Source: Anaerolineae bacterium (lineage in GTDB: Bacteria; Chloroflexota; Anaerolineae; Aggregatilineales; J027). Taken from it: a stretch of 39,230 nt of DNA. This document shows, one piece after another, positions 23,519 through 31,241 of the stretch (position 1 is its first letter; each line of letters opens with the position of its first letter). Made by a program: the position numbers and the translations under genes. The notes beneath the pieces were generated by a model that did not search any database, was not told the DNA's origin, and saw nothing but the letters and a program-made list of their open reading frames with translations. Location: positions 75,177 to 114,406 of the forward strand of contig JAIOHL010000105.1 of assembly GCA_019913005.1 (NCBI GenBank), given 5' to 3'.

Positions 23519-24907
23519 TTACCCAACCCCATGCTGCCGACGAAATTCGACCAGCGCCGCGTCAATTTCTTGGATACGCTGTTGATGGCCTTCCCACCAT
23601 GCCGGGTCTTTTTGGGCATCCAGTTCTTCAACCGTTCGACCCTGCTGCTCGACCCATGTGTAATATTTCAGATTGTGCCAGCGGGTACGGGCTTCCTGTG
23701 AGCCATCCTGAATCCAATCGGTCTTTTGCCCATGATAAATCGAGCGCACCACCCCAACGGCCTCCGCTTCATCCAACACCCCATATTTGCCGCGCATCCA
23801 ATCCATCGTGCTGTAATAGCGCGACATCGAATCGGTAGCAATCGTATAGACGGCTTGATTCGGCCCGAAACCATAATGCTTGGCGGCTTTGATCGCCCCC
23901 AAAATATTGCAAATGCCGCTGATACCAAACATCGGCGCCAGTTTTTCAACCGTGCTCGATGGAACGCCAAAGCGCTTGACCAAGGCATCCAGCCCCGCTT
24001 CATCGGCGAACAGTTGCAGGCCGCGTAAACATTCCATATCGTCAATACAGATCATGGCGTCCATGTTCCAAGTATTATGAATCCACGTCACATGCTTGTC
24101 GCCAATCCCCTGAATTTCATGCGTCCCATAGCCATTATTAAACAGAGTCGGGCATTGAATCGGTTCAAGGCCCACAATCTTGTGTTCAGGAAAGGCTTGT
24201 TTCAGGCGATCTCCTGCCGCAATTGTACCTGCGCTGCCCATCGAACTGACATACGCCGCCGCCGTGCCATCACCAATGCCTTTAGCAGCCAATTCCTGTG
24301 CCAATTCGACAATCGTGTTCCCGGTCACATGATAATGGAAACGATAATTCCCCATGACCTCGAACTGATTCAAAATCCGCACATTCGGGTCTTGGCGCAG
24401 TTCCCAAGTTTTATCATAAATTTCTTTGACGTTGCTTTCCGAACCGACGGTGCGAATAATATCCGCCCCATAGCTTTCAATCAGTTGAAAGCGTTCCTCG
24501 CTCATCCCGGCGGGCAACACCACAATACTGCGACACCCCATCCGGCAGCCAACCCATGCTCCGCCGATGCCATAATTGCCCGTCGAGGGCCAGACCAGCG
24601 TATGCACATTTGGGTCAACTTCGCCAAATAACTGTTTCTCAATCAGTACGGAATACGCCGCGCCGACCTTGTGGCTACCACTGGGAAATTCTTTGCCATA
24701 CAACATGACAATCGGCGCTTCGACACCCGTTAATTCCGGTGGCAGCACCACATGGTAAACCTGATTGTTGCCATCACGCCATGTGATATTAAACAGGTTG
24801 ATCGGGTCAAGCGGGTCTTCCGTTCGCATCCGTAAGGCTTTGGCCCGAATCTGCGGGTCAATTTTTTGGGGATGCAGCATTTCTTCAAAGGTTGGGCCAG
24901 TAATCAT
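23519..24907 (-). CDS. Fold-type II PLP-dependent enzyme of uncertain substrate (cysteine synthase superfamily)
   Basis: 462 aa. The PLP lysine is K80 in EFPSGSHKVGAAY. The phosphate or carboxylate loop STGNYGIGGAW is at 108-118, and SSMGSAGTIAAG (about 237-248) matches the glycine-rich PLP phosphate loop. The fold-type II (threonine dehydratase/cysteine synthase) assignment is firm. The signature differs from OASS (TSGNT), DAPAL/YgeX (TDGNHGRG) and threonine synthase, and the protein is longer than these (about 310-400). A long C-terminal extension (about 395-462) is rich in W, Y and charged residues. The substrate is unknown. It lies in the directon with YgeW, carbamate kinase and SsnA homologs, so a diaminopropionate- or ureido-amino-acid lyase role is worth testing. 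Confidence 0.75.
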   Translation of the reverse strand: MITGPTFEEMLHPQKIDPQIRAKALRMRTEDPLDPINLFNITWRDGNNQVYHVVLPPELTGVEAPIVMLYGKEFPSGSHKVGAAYSVLIEKQLFGEVDPNVHTLVWPSTGNYGIGGAWVGCRMGCRSIVVLPAGMSEERFQLIESYGADIIRTVGSESNVKEIYDKTWELRQDPNVRILNQFEVMGNYRFHYHVTGNTIVELAQELAAKGIGDGTAAAYVSSMGSAGTIAAGDRLKQAFPEHKIVGLEPIQCPTLFNNGYGTHEIQGIGDKHVTWIHNTWNMDAMICIDDMECLRGLQLFADEAGLDALVKRFGVPSSTVEKLAPMFGISGICNILGAIKAAKHYGFGPNQAVYTIATDSMSRYYSTMDWMRGKYGVLDEAEAVGVVRSIYHGQKTDWIQDGSQEARTRWHNLKYYTWVEQQGRTVEELDAQKDPAWWEGHQQRIQEIDAALVEFRRQHGVG

Positions 24908-24948
24908 AGCTTTTTGCCTGCTTTTCTGTGGGGATTAATAAACGCCTG

Positions 24949-25191
24949 CTACTTCTCATCGTCCAATAGCTTTTTTTCCAAAACTAGTATTTGATTGTGG
25001 ACTTCATCGCGCCGCTCGGCCAATTCTCGATAGGTACGATAATCCGCATCTGGCATACCCTCAGTATGCCCATTATTCCGCATCAGCAGCGCATCAATCT
25101 GCTCATCTAATTTTTCATACTCAATCACGAGATGCTGATAGAGTTCAATCCGTGTTTTATCGTCGGTGGGGGTCGGATCAGACGACGGCAT
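24949..25191 (-). CDS. Small coiled-coil protein
   Basis: 80 aa from ATG 25191, preceded by GGAGGG; an ATG at 25206 is in frame but has no such site. The product is acidic and helical: IELYQHLVIEYEKLDEQIDAL and ELAERRDEVHNQILVLEKKL suggest a two-helix coiled coil. Its start overlaps the stop of the glycosyltransferase by 14 bases, so translation is coupled. No family is recognised. Confidence 0.65.
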   Translation of the reverse strand: MPSSDPTPTDDKTRIELYQHLVIEYEKLDEQIDALLMRNNGHTEGMPDADYRTYRELAERRDEVHNQILVLEKKLLDDEK

Positions 25192-26218
25192 GGCTTCCCT
25201 CCTCAATATCCTCTTTATGACTACGATTAGAAGGCACTTCGGCCACTACCCGTGCTGGAATAGTACGTTTTTCCATCTCAATCCCAAAGGTATCCGCCAC
25301 CACATAGAGGGGGCGTCCGCGTGTTTCATCATAAATCCGGGCGATGTACTGGCCCATGACGAAAAAGAAGAAAAACTGGAAGGCACTCAAAATCAATACC
25401 ACCGATAGTGTTGTGGCCTGCCCCTCCAAAAACGCATCACTCGTCGCCAATCGCAAGAAAACCACCAATGGCAGCGCCAATACCGCCAGCACACCCAGTA
25501 CAAAACTGAAATAGATGGCAACCTGTAGCGGGAAAAAGCTGAATCCCGTGATGGCATCAATCGCCAAACGCAGCATTTTGCGCAGTGGATATTTGGTCTC
25601 ACCGATTTCACGGGCCTGTCGAACATATTCGACACCCGTCTGCTTAAACCCAACCCAACTGGTCAGCCCCCGGATAAACCGATTATGTTCACGCATCTGG
25701 CTGACCGCATTCACCACCCGCCGATCCATCAAACGAAAATCGCCTGTGTCCAGCGGAATATCCACATCGGTGATGCGATAGATCATGCGATAAAACATCT
25801 TGGCCGTCCAGATTTTGAAGCGGCTTTCACCGCGCCGTTCAGCCCGTACTGCATACACAACCTGATAGCCCTCACGCCATTTTTCGACCAATTTCAAGAT
25901 GACTTCGGGCGGGTCCTGCAAATCAGCATCAATCAGCACCACCGCTTCCCCAGCCGCAAAATCCATGCCTGCCGTAACCGCTGTTTGGTGTCCAAAATTA
26001 CGCGCGAAGTTGACGATGTGTACCCGGTCATCCACCTGATGGACTTCCATCATTTCCTGCAAGGATTTATCGCGGCTGCCATCATTGACCAGTACCAATT
26101 CCCATGTACCGTCAAACTGTTCCATCACACGCTTGATCTCAGCATACAAACGCGGAATGTTGCCTTCCTCATTATAAACAGGCGCAACAATGGACAAAAC
26201 GGGTGGTGCTGTATTCAT
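25178..26218 (-). CDS. Family 2 glycosyltransferase (GtrB/DPM-like, membrane-bound)
   Basis: 346 aa from ATG 26218 (a GTG at 26230 is possible). The GT-A core shows LSIVAPVYNEEGNI, VLVNDGSRDKS, NFARNFGHQTAV, and AVVLIDADLQDPPEVI, with the DxD-like D-A-D. DIPLDTGDFRLMDRRVV is typical of the polyprenyl-phosphate glucosyl/mannosyltransferases (GtrB, DPM1). Two transmembrane helices follow at about 240-262 and 275-300. It makes a lipid-phosphate sugar donor at the cytoplasmic face, the kind of donor a GT-C enzyme such as those at 1909 and 35868 would use. It sits between the two PLP enzymes, out of functional context. Its stop overlaps the small coiled-coil gene. Confidence 0.92.
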   Translation of the reverse strand: MNTAPPVLSIVAPVYNEEGNIPRLYAEIKRVMEQFDGTWELVLVNDGSRDKSLQEMMEVHQVDDRVHIVNFARNFGHQTAVTAGMDFAAGEAVVLIDADLQDPPEVILKLVEKWREGYQVVYAVRAERRGESRFKIWTAKMFYRMIYRITDVDIPLDTGDFRLMDRRVVNAVSQMREHNRFIRGLTSWVGFKQTGVEYVRQAREIGETKYPLRKMLRLAIDAITGFSFFPLQVAIYFSFVLGVLAVLALPLVVFLRLATSDAFLEGQATTLSVVLILSAFQFFFFFVMGQYIARIYDETRGRPLYVVADTFGIEMEKRTIPARVVAEVPSNRSHKEDIEEGSHAVV

Positions 26219-26269
26219 TCCAAAAACCACTTCCTAGTGATCGAATTATCCGTTAATTATGCTTCCAAC

Positions 26270-27547
26270 CTAAGCGATTTGCCAGTGTTTGACCTGACTG
26301 TGTACCGCGTCTAGCGACGGCTCTACCACAGGCGGTTTCTCGGAATTGACACTCTGCATCGCCGAGCGCACATCTTTCAAACCGGTGCCTGTCACCAACA
26401 ACAGCACCCTTTTATGGGGATGAATCATCCCGGCTGCAAGCGCGGGTTTTAGCGCCGCGAATGTTGCCGCCGCTGCGGGTTCTGCAAACACACCACTCCC
26501 CCGTGCCAATGCCGGAATCGCCGCCAAAATTTCTTCATCCGTCACGCGGATAAACGCACCATTGGTTTGACGGACGGCCCGTAGTGCTTTGGCCCGATCA
26601 CGCGGCAAGCGACTACTGATACTGTCCGCGATCGTATTGGCAGGTCGGTCTTGCATCTCAGCAGCGGATAGCTGATTCTCCCACGCATACACCAGCGCAT
26701 CACTGCCAGCGGCTTGCACCCCGATGAGGTGCGGAATTTTATCAAGCCACCCCTGTCGCTGCATATCCACTAAGCCCTTATGTACCCCACCGATGATGCT
26801 GCCATCTCCAACCGAAACAACAATCACATCTGGTAGGTGATAGCGAAGCTGCATGGCGATTTCCAGCGCAACTGTCTTTTTACCTTCCGAGGTAAACGGA
26901 TTGATCCCTGTACTGCGATTGTACCAACCAAATTCATCACAGGCCGCGCCGCATAGGTCAAACGCCGTATCATAGTCAGCATTGACCAGAATGACATTGG
27001 CCCCAAACACCACCATCTGTGCAATCTTGCCTTCTGGTGCTGTGGCTGGCGCAAAAATGACCGCATGTGAACCCGGCGTACTGGCACACACCCCGGCGAG
27101 GGCGGCGGCGGCATTCCCTGTGCTGGCAGTCGCAATCACCTGCCGGCCCAAATTTTGCACAGCATGAGCCACCACCATCGCGCTCGCTCGATCTTTGAGC
27201 GAACCCGTTATATTCAGGCCGTCATGTTTTATATACAGTTCAGCGACGCCGATTTCCGCAGCCAGTTTTGTTAAGGATTCAGGCCCAAGCAATGTTGTCC
27301 CACCAAATTTCTGCAATCCAGCGGGTGGCACGGCAGGTAAAATATCAGGCTGCTGCCACATCGTCAACAACCCCGCTTCAGCTTCATGGCGATGTGCCCC
27401 ACCCCGATACAACACATCCAGCGTTCCAACCGGGCCGCATGTAGGGCAGGTATACATCACCTCATCAAGGCTGTACATGGCCCCACAAATGACACACTGC
27501 AACCCGGTGATATGCGGTAGGCGTTCACTTAATCCGGCAGAATCCAT
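26270..27547 (-). CDS. Threonine synthase-like PLP-dependent enzyme
   Basis: 425 aa. A zinc-ribbon N-terminus (CVICGAMYSLDEVMYTCPTC) and the PLP lysine motif GLNITGSLKDRAS mark the threonine synthase group of fold-type II enzymes, with TASTGNAAAALAGV and a serine/glycine loop (VSVGDGSIIGG) after it. Threonine synthase would convert O-phosphohomoserine to threonine. The start codon overlaps the carbamate kinase gene by 19 bases, so translation is coupled. That neighbour and YgeW suggest a catabolic lyase related to threonine synthase rather than threonine synthesis. No thrA/thrB genes are nearby. The biochemical role is open. Confidence 0.8.
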   Translation of the reverse strand: MDSAGLSERLPHITGLQCVICGAMYSLDEVMYTCPTCGPVGTLDVLYRGGAHRHEAEAGLLTMWQQPDILPAVPPAGLQKFGGTTLLGPESLTKLAAEIGVAELYIKHDGLNITGSLKDRASAMVVAHAVQNLGRQVIATASTGNAAAALAGVCASTPGSHAVIFAPATAPEGKIAQMVVFGANVILVNADYDTAFDLCGAACDEFGWYNRSTGINPFTSEGKKTVALEIAMQLRYHLPDVIVVSVGDGSIIGGVHKGLVDMQRQGWLDKIPHLIGVQAAGSDALVYAWENQLSAAEMQDRPANTIADSISSRLPRDRAKALRAVRQTNGAFIRVTDEEILAAIPALARGSGVFAEPAAAATFAALKPALAAGMIHPHKRVLLLVTGTGLKDVRSAMQSVNSEKPPVVEPSLDAVHSQVKHWQIA

Positions 27548-28485
27548 GTCCCCGTCTCTCCCCGCAGTGCCCGCAAAATATTCGGTGGGTCAGTAATCAA
27601 GGCTTGTTGCCCTTGTTGACCCCCCCGCTCCAAAAATCGAATGGCGGCCTGAATCTTCGGTTTCATACTGCCTTCGGCAAATTCACCCGCTGCCATATAT
27701 TCTTTCGCTTGGGCAACGGTAATGCGGTCAAGATTTTGCTGCTGGGGGGTGTTGAATTTAATCGCTACCTGCTCCACCCCTGTCGAAATAAGAAATAAGT
27801 CGGCTTTCATATGCGAGGCCAGCAAACTCGATGCCCGGTCTTTATCAATCACCGACGGTGGCGCACCTTTGATTTCGCCTTCATCCGTGCGAATGACTGG
27901 AATCCCGCCTCCACCGCAGGCGATCACGATAAACCCGTCCTGAATCATGCGCTGAATCGCATCCAGTTCGACGATTTCCAATGGTTGAGGCGAAGCGATC
28001 ACCCGCCGCCATCCGCGACCCGCATCCTCCACCACCTGCCACCCATCTGCCTCAAATCTACGGGCCGTCGCTTCTTCCAAGAAGCCGCCAATCGGTTTGG
28101 TGGGGTTCTGAAAACCGGGATCATCTTTATTGACCAGCACCTGTGTAATGACCGTGACTACACCCCGCTGAATCTTGCGAGTATGAAGTGCGTTGCTGAG
28201 ACCCTGTTGCAGCATATAGCCAATCGCGCCTTGTGTATCCGCTCCGATCAAATCCAACGGGGTCGTATGGACTTCATGGGCTGCCAATTCATTGCGCCGT
28301 AGAATAAACCCGACCTGTGGGCCATTGCCATGTGTGACGACCACACTCCAGCCTTCTTCAATCATCGCCGCGATATGCTGGCAGGTCTCGTGTACCGCTT
28401 CCCATTGATGTCCCACATCAGGACGATTTTTGTCTAGTATCAGCGAATTGCCGCCAATCGCCACTACTGCGGTTTTGCTTGCCAT
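27529..28485 (-). CDS. arcC: Carbamate kinase
   Basis: 318 aa from ATG 28485 with AAGGA upstream; the in-frame extension to 28530 lacks support. Amino-acid-kinase fold marks: VVAIGGNSLI, VVTHGNGPQVG, TTPLDLIGADTQGAIGYMLQQ, KPIGGFL, IVIACGGGGIPV, IDKDRASSLLA and the C-terminal GSMKPKIQAAI. The length and all these motifs match YqeA/ArcC. The enzyme makes ATP from carbamoyl phosphate and ADP. Placed directly after YgeW, it would harvest the carbamoyl phosphate that enzyme releases (substrate-level phosphorylation), as proposed for the E. coli purine cluster. No arginine deiminase gene is present, so an arginine pathway is not supported here. Confidence 0.95.
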   Translation of the reverse strand: MASKTAVVAIGGNSLILDKNRPDVGHQWEAVHETCQHIAAMIEEGWSVVVTHGNGPQVGFILRRNELAAHEVHTTPLDLIGADTQGAIGYMLQQGLSNALHTRKIQRGVVTVITQVLVNKDDPGFQNPTKPIGGFLEEATARRFEADGWQVVEDAGRGWRRVIASPQPLEIVELDAIQRMIQDGFIVIACGGGGIPVIRTDEGEIKGAPPSVIDKDRASSLLASHMKADLFLISTGVEQVAIKFNTPQQQNLDRITVAQAKEYMAAGEFAEGSMKPKIQAAIRFLERGGQQGQQALITDPPNILRALRGETGTWILPD

Positions 28486-28521
28486 AGGTGCTATTCCTTT
28501 TTTAAATTTAAAGACACAAAG

Positions 28522-28560
28522 AGAGGCCACCTTTTAATCAAAAACCAAAGGCGTGCCTCT
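28522..28560 (-). promoter_or_regulatory. Intercistronic hairpin between ygeW-like and carbamate kinase genes
   Basis: On the minus strand AGAGGC-ACG-CCTTT pairs with AAAGG-TG-GCCTCT around an interior loop (6 bp plus 5 bp). It is in the spacer between the two genes, before an AAGGA ribosome site. It has no T run, so it may be an RNA stability or processing element rather than a terminator. Confidence 0.4.
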
Positions 28561-28593
28561 ACTTTGAAAATGATGCTGAATTTAATTTTATGC

Positions 28594-29577
28594 TTAACCC
28601 ATCGTCAGTGCCATCACCGCTTTTTGGGCGTGTAGGCGATTTTCGGCTTCATCATAGACCACGCTCTGTGGACCATCAATCACGCCGTCGGTGACTTCGA
28701 TATTGCGGTCAGCCGGTAGGCAGTGCATATAAATGGCGTCTTCGTTCGCCAGAGCCATACGGCGTTCGTCGGTGATCCAGTCCGTATATTTCTTCCCAAT
28801 CCGAGCACTTTCGGCGTTGTCAGTGGTGGTCAACAGCGCCCCCCAACTCTTGGGATACAGAATATCCGCGCCCTTGAAGCCCTCATCAAAATCATGCCCA
28901 ATCTCAAAACTGCCATGACTCCGGCGGGCATTTTCTTTGGCCTGTTCCAAAATATCGGGCATCAATTTGTATTCTGGTGGATGAGTCAGGCGCACATTCA
29001 TGCCATAGCGGGTCATCAGCAGAATCAGGCTTTGCGGCACGCTGATCGGTTTTTGATAGCTGGCGGCATAGGCCCAACTGACATTGATGGTTTTACCCTT
29101 GAGGCTTTCACGCCCAAAATATTCCTGAATCGTCATCAGGTCGGCCAGTGCTTGGAAGGGGTGATATACATCACATTGCATGTTCAAAACAGGCACGCGG
29201 CTGGCAGCGGCAACCTCGCGGATGTATTTATTGCCAAAATTCCAGTCACACTGACGAATAGCGATGCCGTCAAAATAGCGCCCAAAAATCTCGCCGATTT
29301 CTTTGGCAGTGTCGCCATGCGAAATTTGAGTGGTGTCGCTGTCAATAAAGGCTGCATGTCCGCCCAACTGGGCCATACCTGCCTCAAAGCTACCACGAGT
29401 ACGGGTGCTGGTGAAGAAAAAGAGCATCGCCAGTGTCCTATCACGCAGATACGCATGGGGTTCGCCCACTGCCCGTTTGCGCTTCAAATCAAAGGCTAAT
29501 TCAAAAACGGTATCTAGTTCGGCGCGTGTCCATTCCTGATCGGTAATCATATCGCGCCCTTTAAGATGGGTTTGCAT
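28594..29577 (-). CDS. ygeW: YgeW-like knotted carbamoyltransferase
   Basis: 327 aa. The carbamoyl-phosphate loop FFTSTRTRGSFE has STRTR at 57-61. It is followed by ISHGDTAKEI, the YHPFQALADL segment (H139-P-x-Q142), and the YgeW-family region around SWAYAASYQKPISVPQSLI and LMTRYGMNV, then KSWG, and MHCLPADRNIEVTDGVID. These match E. coli YgeW better than OTCase, ATCase or the known AOTCases as I remember them. YgeW is linked to phosphorolysis of a ureido-amino acid (proposed 2,3-diureidopropionate) into carbamoyl phosphate in purine breakdown. It is the first gene of the minus run, followed by carbamate kinase, and its upstream region is shared with the F420 operon. Confidence 0.88.
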   Translation of the reverse strand: MQTHLKGRDMITDQEWTRAELDTVFELAFDLKRKRAVGEPHAYLRDRTLAMLFFFTSTRTRGSFEAGMAQLGGHAAFIDSDTTQISHGDTAKEIGEIFGRYFDGIAIRQCDWNFGNKYIREVAAASRVPVLNMQCDVYHPFQALADLMTIQEYFGRESLKGKTINVSWAYAASYQKPISVPQSLILLMTRYGMNVRLTHPPEYKLMPDILEQAKENARRSHGSFEIGHDFDEGFKGADILYPKSWGALLTTTDNAESARIGKKYTDWITDERRMALANEDAIYMHCLPADRNIEVTDGVIDGPQSVVYDEAENRLHAQKAVMALTMG

Positions 29578-29784
29578 GGGGGTCTATCTCCGATAACGAA
29601 AATTAGTGTACTTGATTTTAGTCCTGAAAAGCCCAAATCTGCCAGAGGATTTTTGCCCATTATCAGGGTGCAATTTGATATTTTGACTCGAATAACTAGG
29701 TCTTGACGGCAGGCTGTACCAACATCAAAAATTAGGTTACTCTATCTGAGAACTAATTCGTAAACTTTGTAAGGAATCATTGAC
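29578..29784. other. Divergent intergenic region between the YgeW and F420 operons
   Basis: 207 bp without an ORF. On the plus strand TTGACG (at about 29703) is present but no matching -10 is obvious; AAGGA (29771-29775) is the ribosome site of npdG. On the minus strand a TACACT sequence about 30 bases before the ygeW ATG could be a -10 without a good -35. Both operons must start here. Confidence 0.4.
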
Positions 29785-30462
29785 GTGAACGACGATAAAA
29801 TGATGGTAACAGTTGCCGTATTGGGTGGAACGGGTAAAGAGGGTTCCGGCTTGGCGATGCGATGGGCACAGAGCGGCTATCGTGTCATTGTCGGCTCACG
29901 CGATGCCGAACGCGCCAAGAGCAAAGCGGCTGAATTTAACGAAATTCTGGGCGAATCCCTCATCGAAGGCGCTCATAATCAAGAAGCCGCCGCCCGTGCC
30001 GATATTGTAGTGCTGACCGTCCCCTATGATGCGCACAAAGCCACCCTCGAAAGCGTGCGCAACGAAGTACAGGGCAAAGTTTTGGTAGATGTAACCGTCC
30101 CCATGCAGCCACCGGACATTCGCCGTGTATTTGTCCCCGCAGGCAAAGCCGCCGCGCTTGAAACGCAGGCCATTGTCGGCGATGGGGTCAAGGTTGTTTC
30201 GGCTTTCCAAAATGTCAGCGCCGCCCATCTCAAGAAACTGGAACATGAGGTTGCCTGCGATGTCCTAGTCACTGGCGATGATGACCAAGCCAAAACTGAG
30301 GTTATTCATTTGGTCGAGGCCGCCGGAATGCGTGGCATTGACGCTGGCCCACTCGCAAATGCGGTGGCGGCTGAGGCATTGACCGCCGTGCTGATGTATA
30401 TAAATAAGAAATATAGTGTCAAAGGCGCGGGCATTCATATTACAGGCATCGCTACGGAATAA
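29785..30462 (+). CDS. npdG: F420H2:NADP oxidoreductase
   Basis: 225 aa from a GTG at 29785, nine bases after AAGGA; ATG 29800 is the alternative. The NADP-binding loop is VAVLGGTGKEGSGLAMRW, followed by the VGSRDAERA phosphate-binding stretch. The ADIVVLTVPYDAH, VLVDVTVP and FQNVSAAHL segments match F420-dependent NADP reductases (Fno/NpdG) from methanogens and Actinobacteria. The enzyme moves hydride between F420H2 and NADP+. It is the first gene of the F420 operon and ends five bases before cofE, which supports the assignment over plain NADP dehydrogenases. Confidence 0.93.
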   Translation: MNDDKMMVTVAVLGGTGKEGSGLAMRWAQSGYRVIVGSRDAERAKSKAAEFNEILGESLIEGAHNQEAAARADIVVLTVPYDAHKATLESVRNEVQGKVLVDVTVPMQPPDIRRVFVPAGKAAALETQAIVGDGVKVVSAFQNVSAAHLKKLEHEVACDVLVTGDDDQAKTEVIHLVEAAGMRGIDAGPLANAVAAEALTAVLMYINKKYSVKGAGIHITGIATE

Positions 30463-30467
30463 ACGCT

Positions 30468-31241
30468 ATGCCGACAACGGAACTGAATTTAATCGCCCTA
30501 CCCGGTATCCCGCTGATTCAACCGGGAGACAATCTAGCCGTCGTGATTTTAGCCGCGCTCACACGAGCAGGTTTAACCCTGACCAATGGAGATATTCTCG
30601 TCGTGTCATCCAAAATTGTCTCCAAATCGCAAAATCGTTTTGTGGACTTGCGCGAAATCACCCCTTCACCGGAGGCCGTCTCATTGGGCGAAAAAACGCT
30701 CAAAGACCCCCGTATGGTCGAGGTAGCCCTGCGTGAATCCGTTGGTGTATCCCGCGCCGCACCCAATGTTCTAATCGTGCGCCACAAACTCGGTTTTACC
30801 TCCGCCAACGCAGGGATTGACCAATCCAACACGGGCAGTTTGGGCCATGACCTGATTTTGCTCCTACCCGAAAATCCCGATGAAGCCGCCGATGAATTGG
30901 CCCAATCGCTCGAAAAACAAACAGCGGTACGCCCCGGCATCGTCATCAGCGATACACATGGTCGGCCCTTCCGTATGGGCAATGTCAATGTCGCCATCGG
31001 CATCAGCGGCATCCCGTCCCTTTTAGATCAGCGCGGTTATCACGATTTATTTGGGCGTGAACTCAAGGCCACTGTCACCGCCTTTGCCGATCAACTGGCA
31101 GCAGCGGCAGGCTTGTTAACCGGAGAAGCCGATGAGGGCCAGCCTGTTATTTTGGTGCGCGGCCTAACATGGCCCAGCTATGCCGCGTCCGGTCACGCAA
31201 CGGATATGATTCGTCCGCCCGATATGGACTTGTATCGCTAA
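30468..31241 (+). CDS. cofE: Coenzyme F420-0:L-glutamate ligase
   Basis: 257 aa. CofE/FbiB-N marks: a GDNL loop, DILVVSSKIVSKSQ, RMVEVALRES, RHKLGFTSANAGIDQSN, LLLPENPDE, VISDTHGRPFR, VNVAIGISGIP, and the end VRGLTWP. The enzyme adds gamma-linked glutamates to F420-0 (or dehydro-F420-0) using GTP. It is the single-domain CofE form; the reductase domain that FbiB carries at its C-terminus is the next gene, whose ATG overlaps the CofE stop by one base. Length fits the family (about 250). Confidence 0.95.
   Translation: MPTTELNLIALPGIPLIQPGDNLAVVILAALTRAGLTLTNGDILVVSSKIVSKSQNRFVDLREITPSPEAVSLGEKTLKDPRMVEVALRESVGVSRAAPNVLIVRHKLGFTSANAGIDQSNTGSLGHDLILLLPENPDEAADELAQSLEKQTAVRPGIVISDTHGRPFRMGNVNVAIGISGIPSLLDQRGYHDLFGRELKATVTAFADQLAAAAGLLTGEADEGQPVILVRGLTWPSYAASGHATDMIRPPDMDLYR

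Noticed and set aside
24077-24631. 184-codon open frame opposite the PLP enzyme
   Set aside because: Antisense shadow without a ribosome site or recognisable domain.
23519-24907. Assignment as YgeX (diaminopropionate ammonia-lyase)
   Set aside because: The PLP lysine and glycine-loop motifs (GSHKVGAAY, STGNYGIGG) do not match YgeX (NAFKMLGG, TDGNHGRG) as I remember it; only the wider superfamily is shared.
28723-29499. 258-codon open frame on the plus strand opposite the ygeW-like gene
   Set aside because: No family features; the opposite strand has a full carbamoyltransferase with conserved motifs.
28594-29577. Assignment as ornithine carbamoyltransferase of an arginine deiminase pathway
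   Set aside because: The segment around SWAYAASYQKPISVPQ and the MHCLPADRNIEVTDGV region follow YgeW, and no arcA-like gene is nearby.
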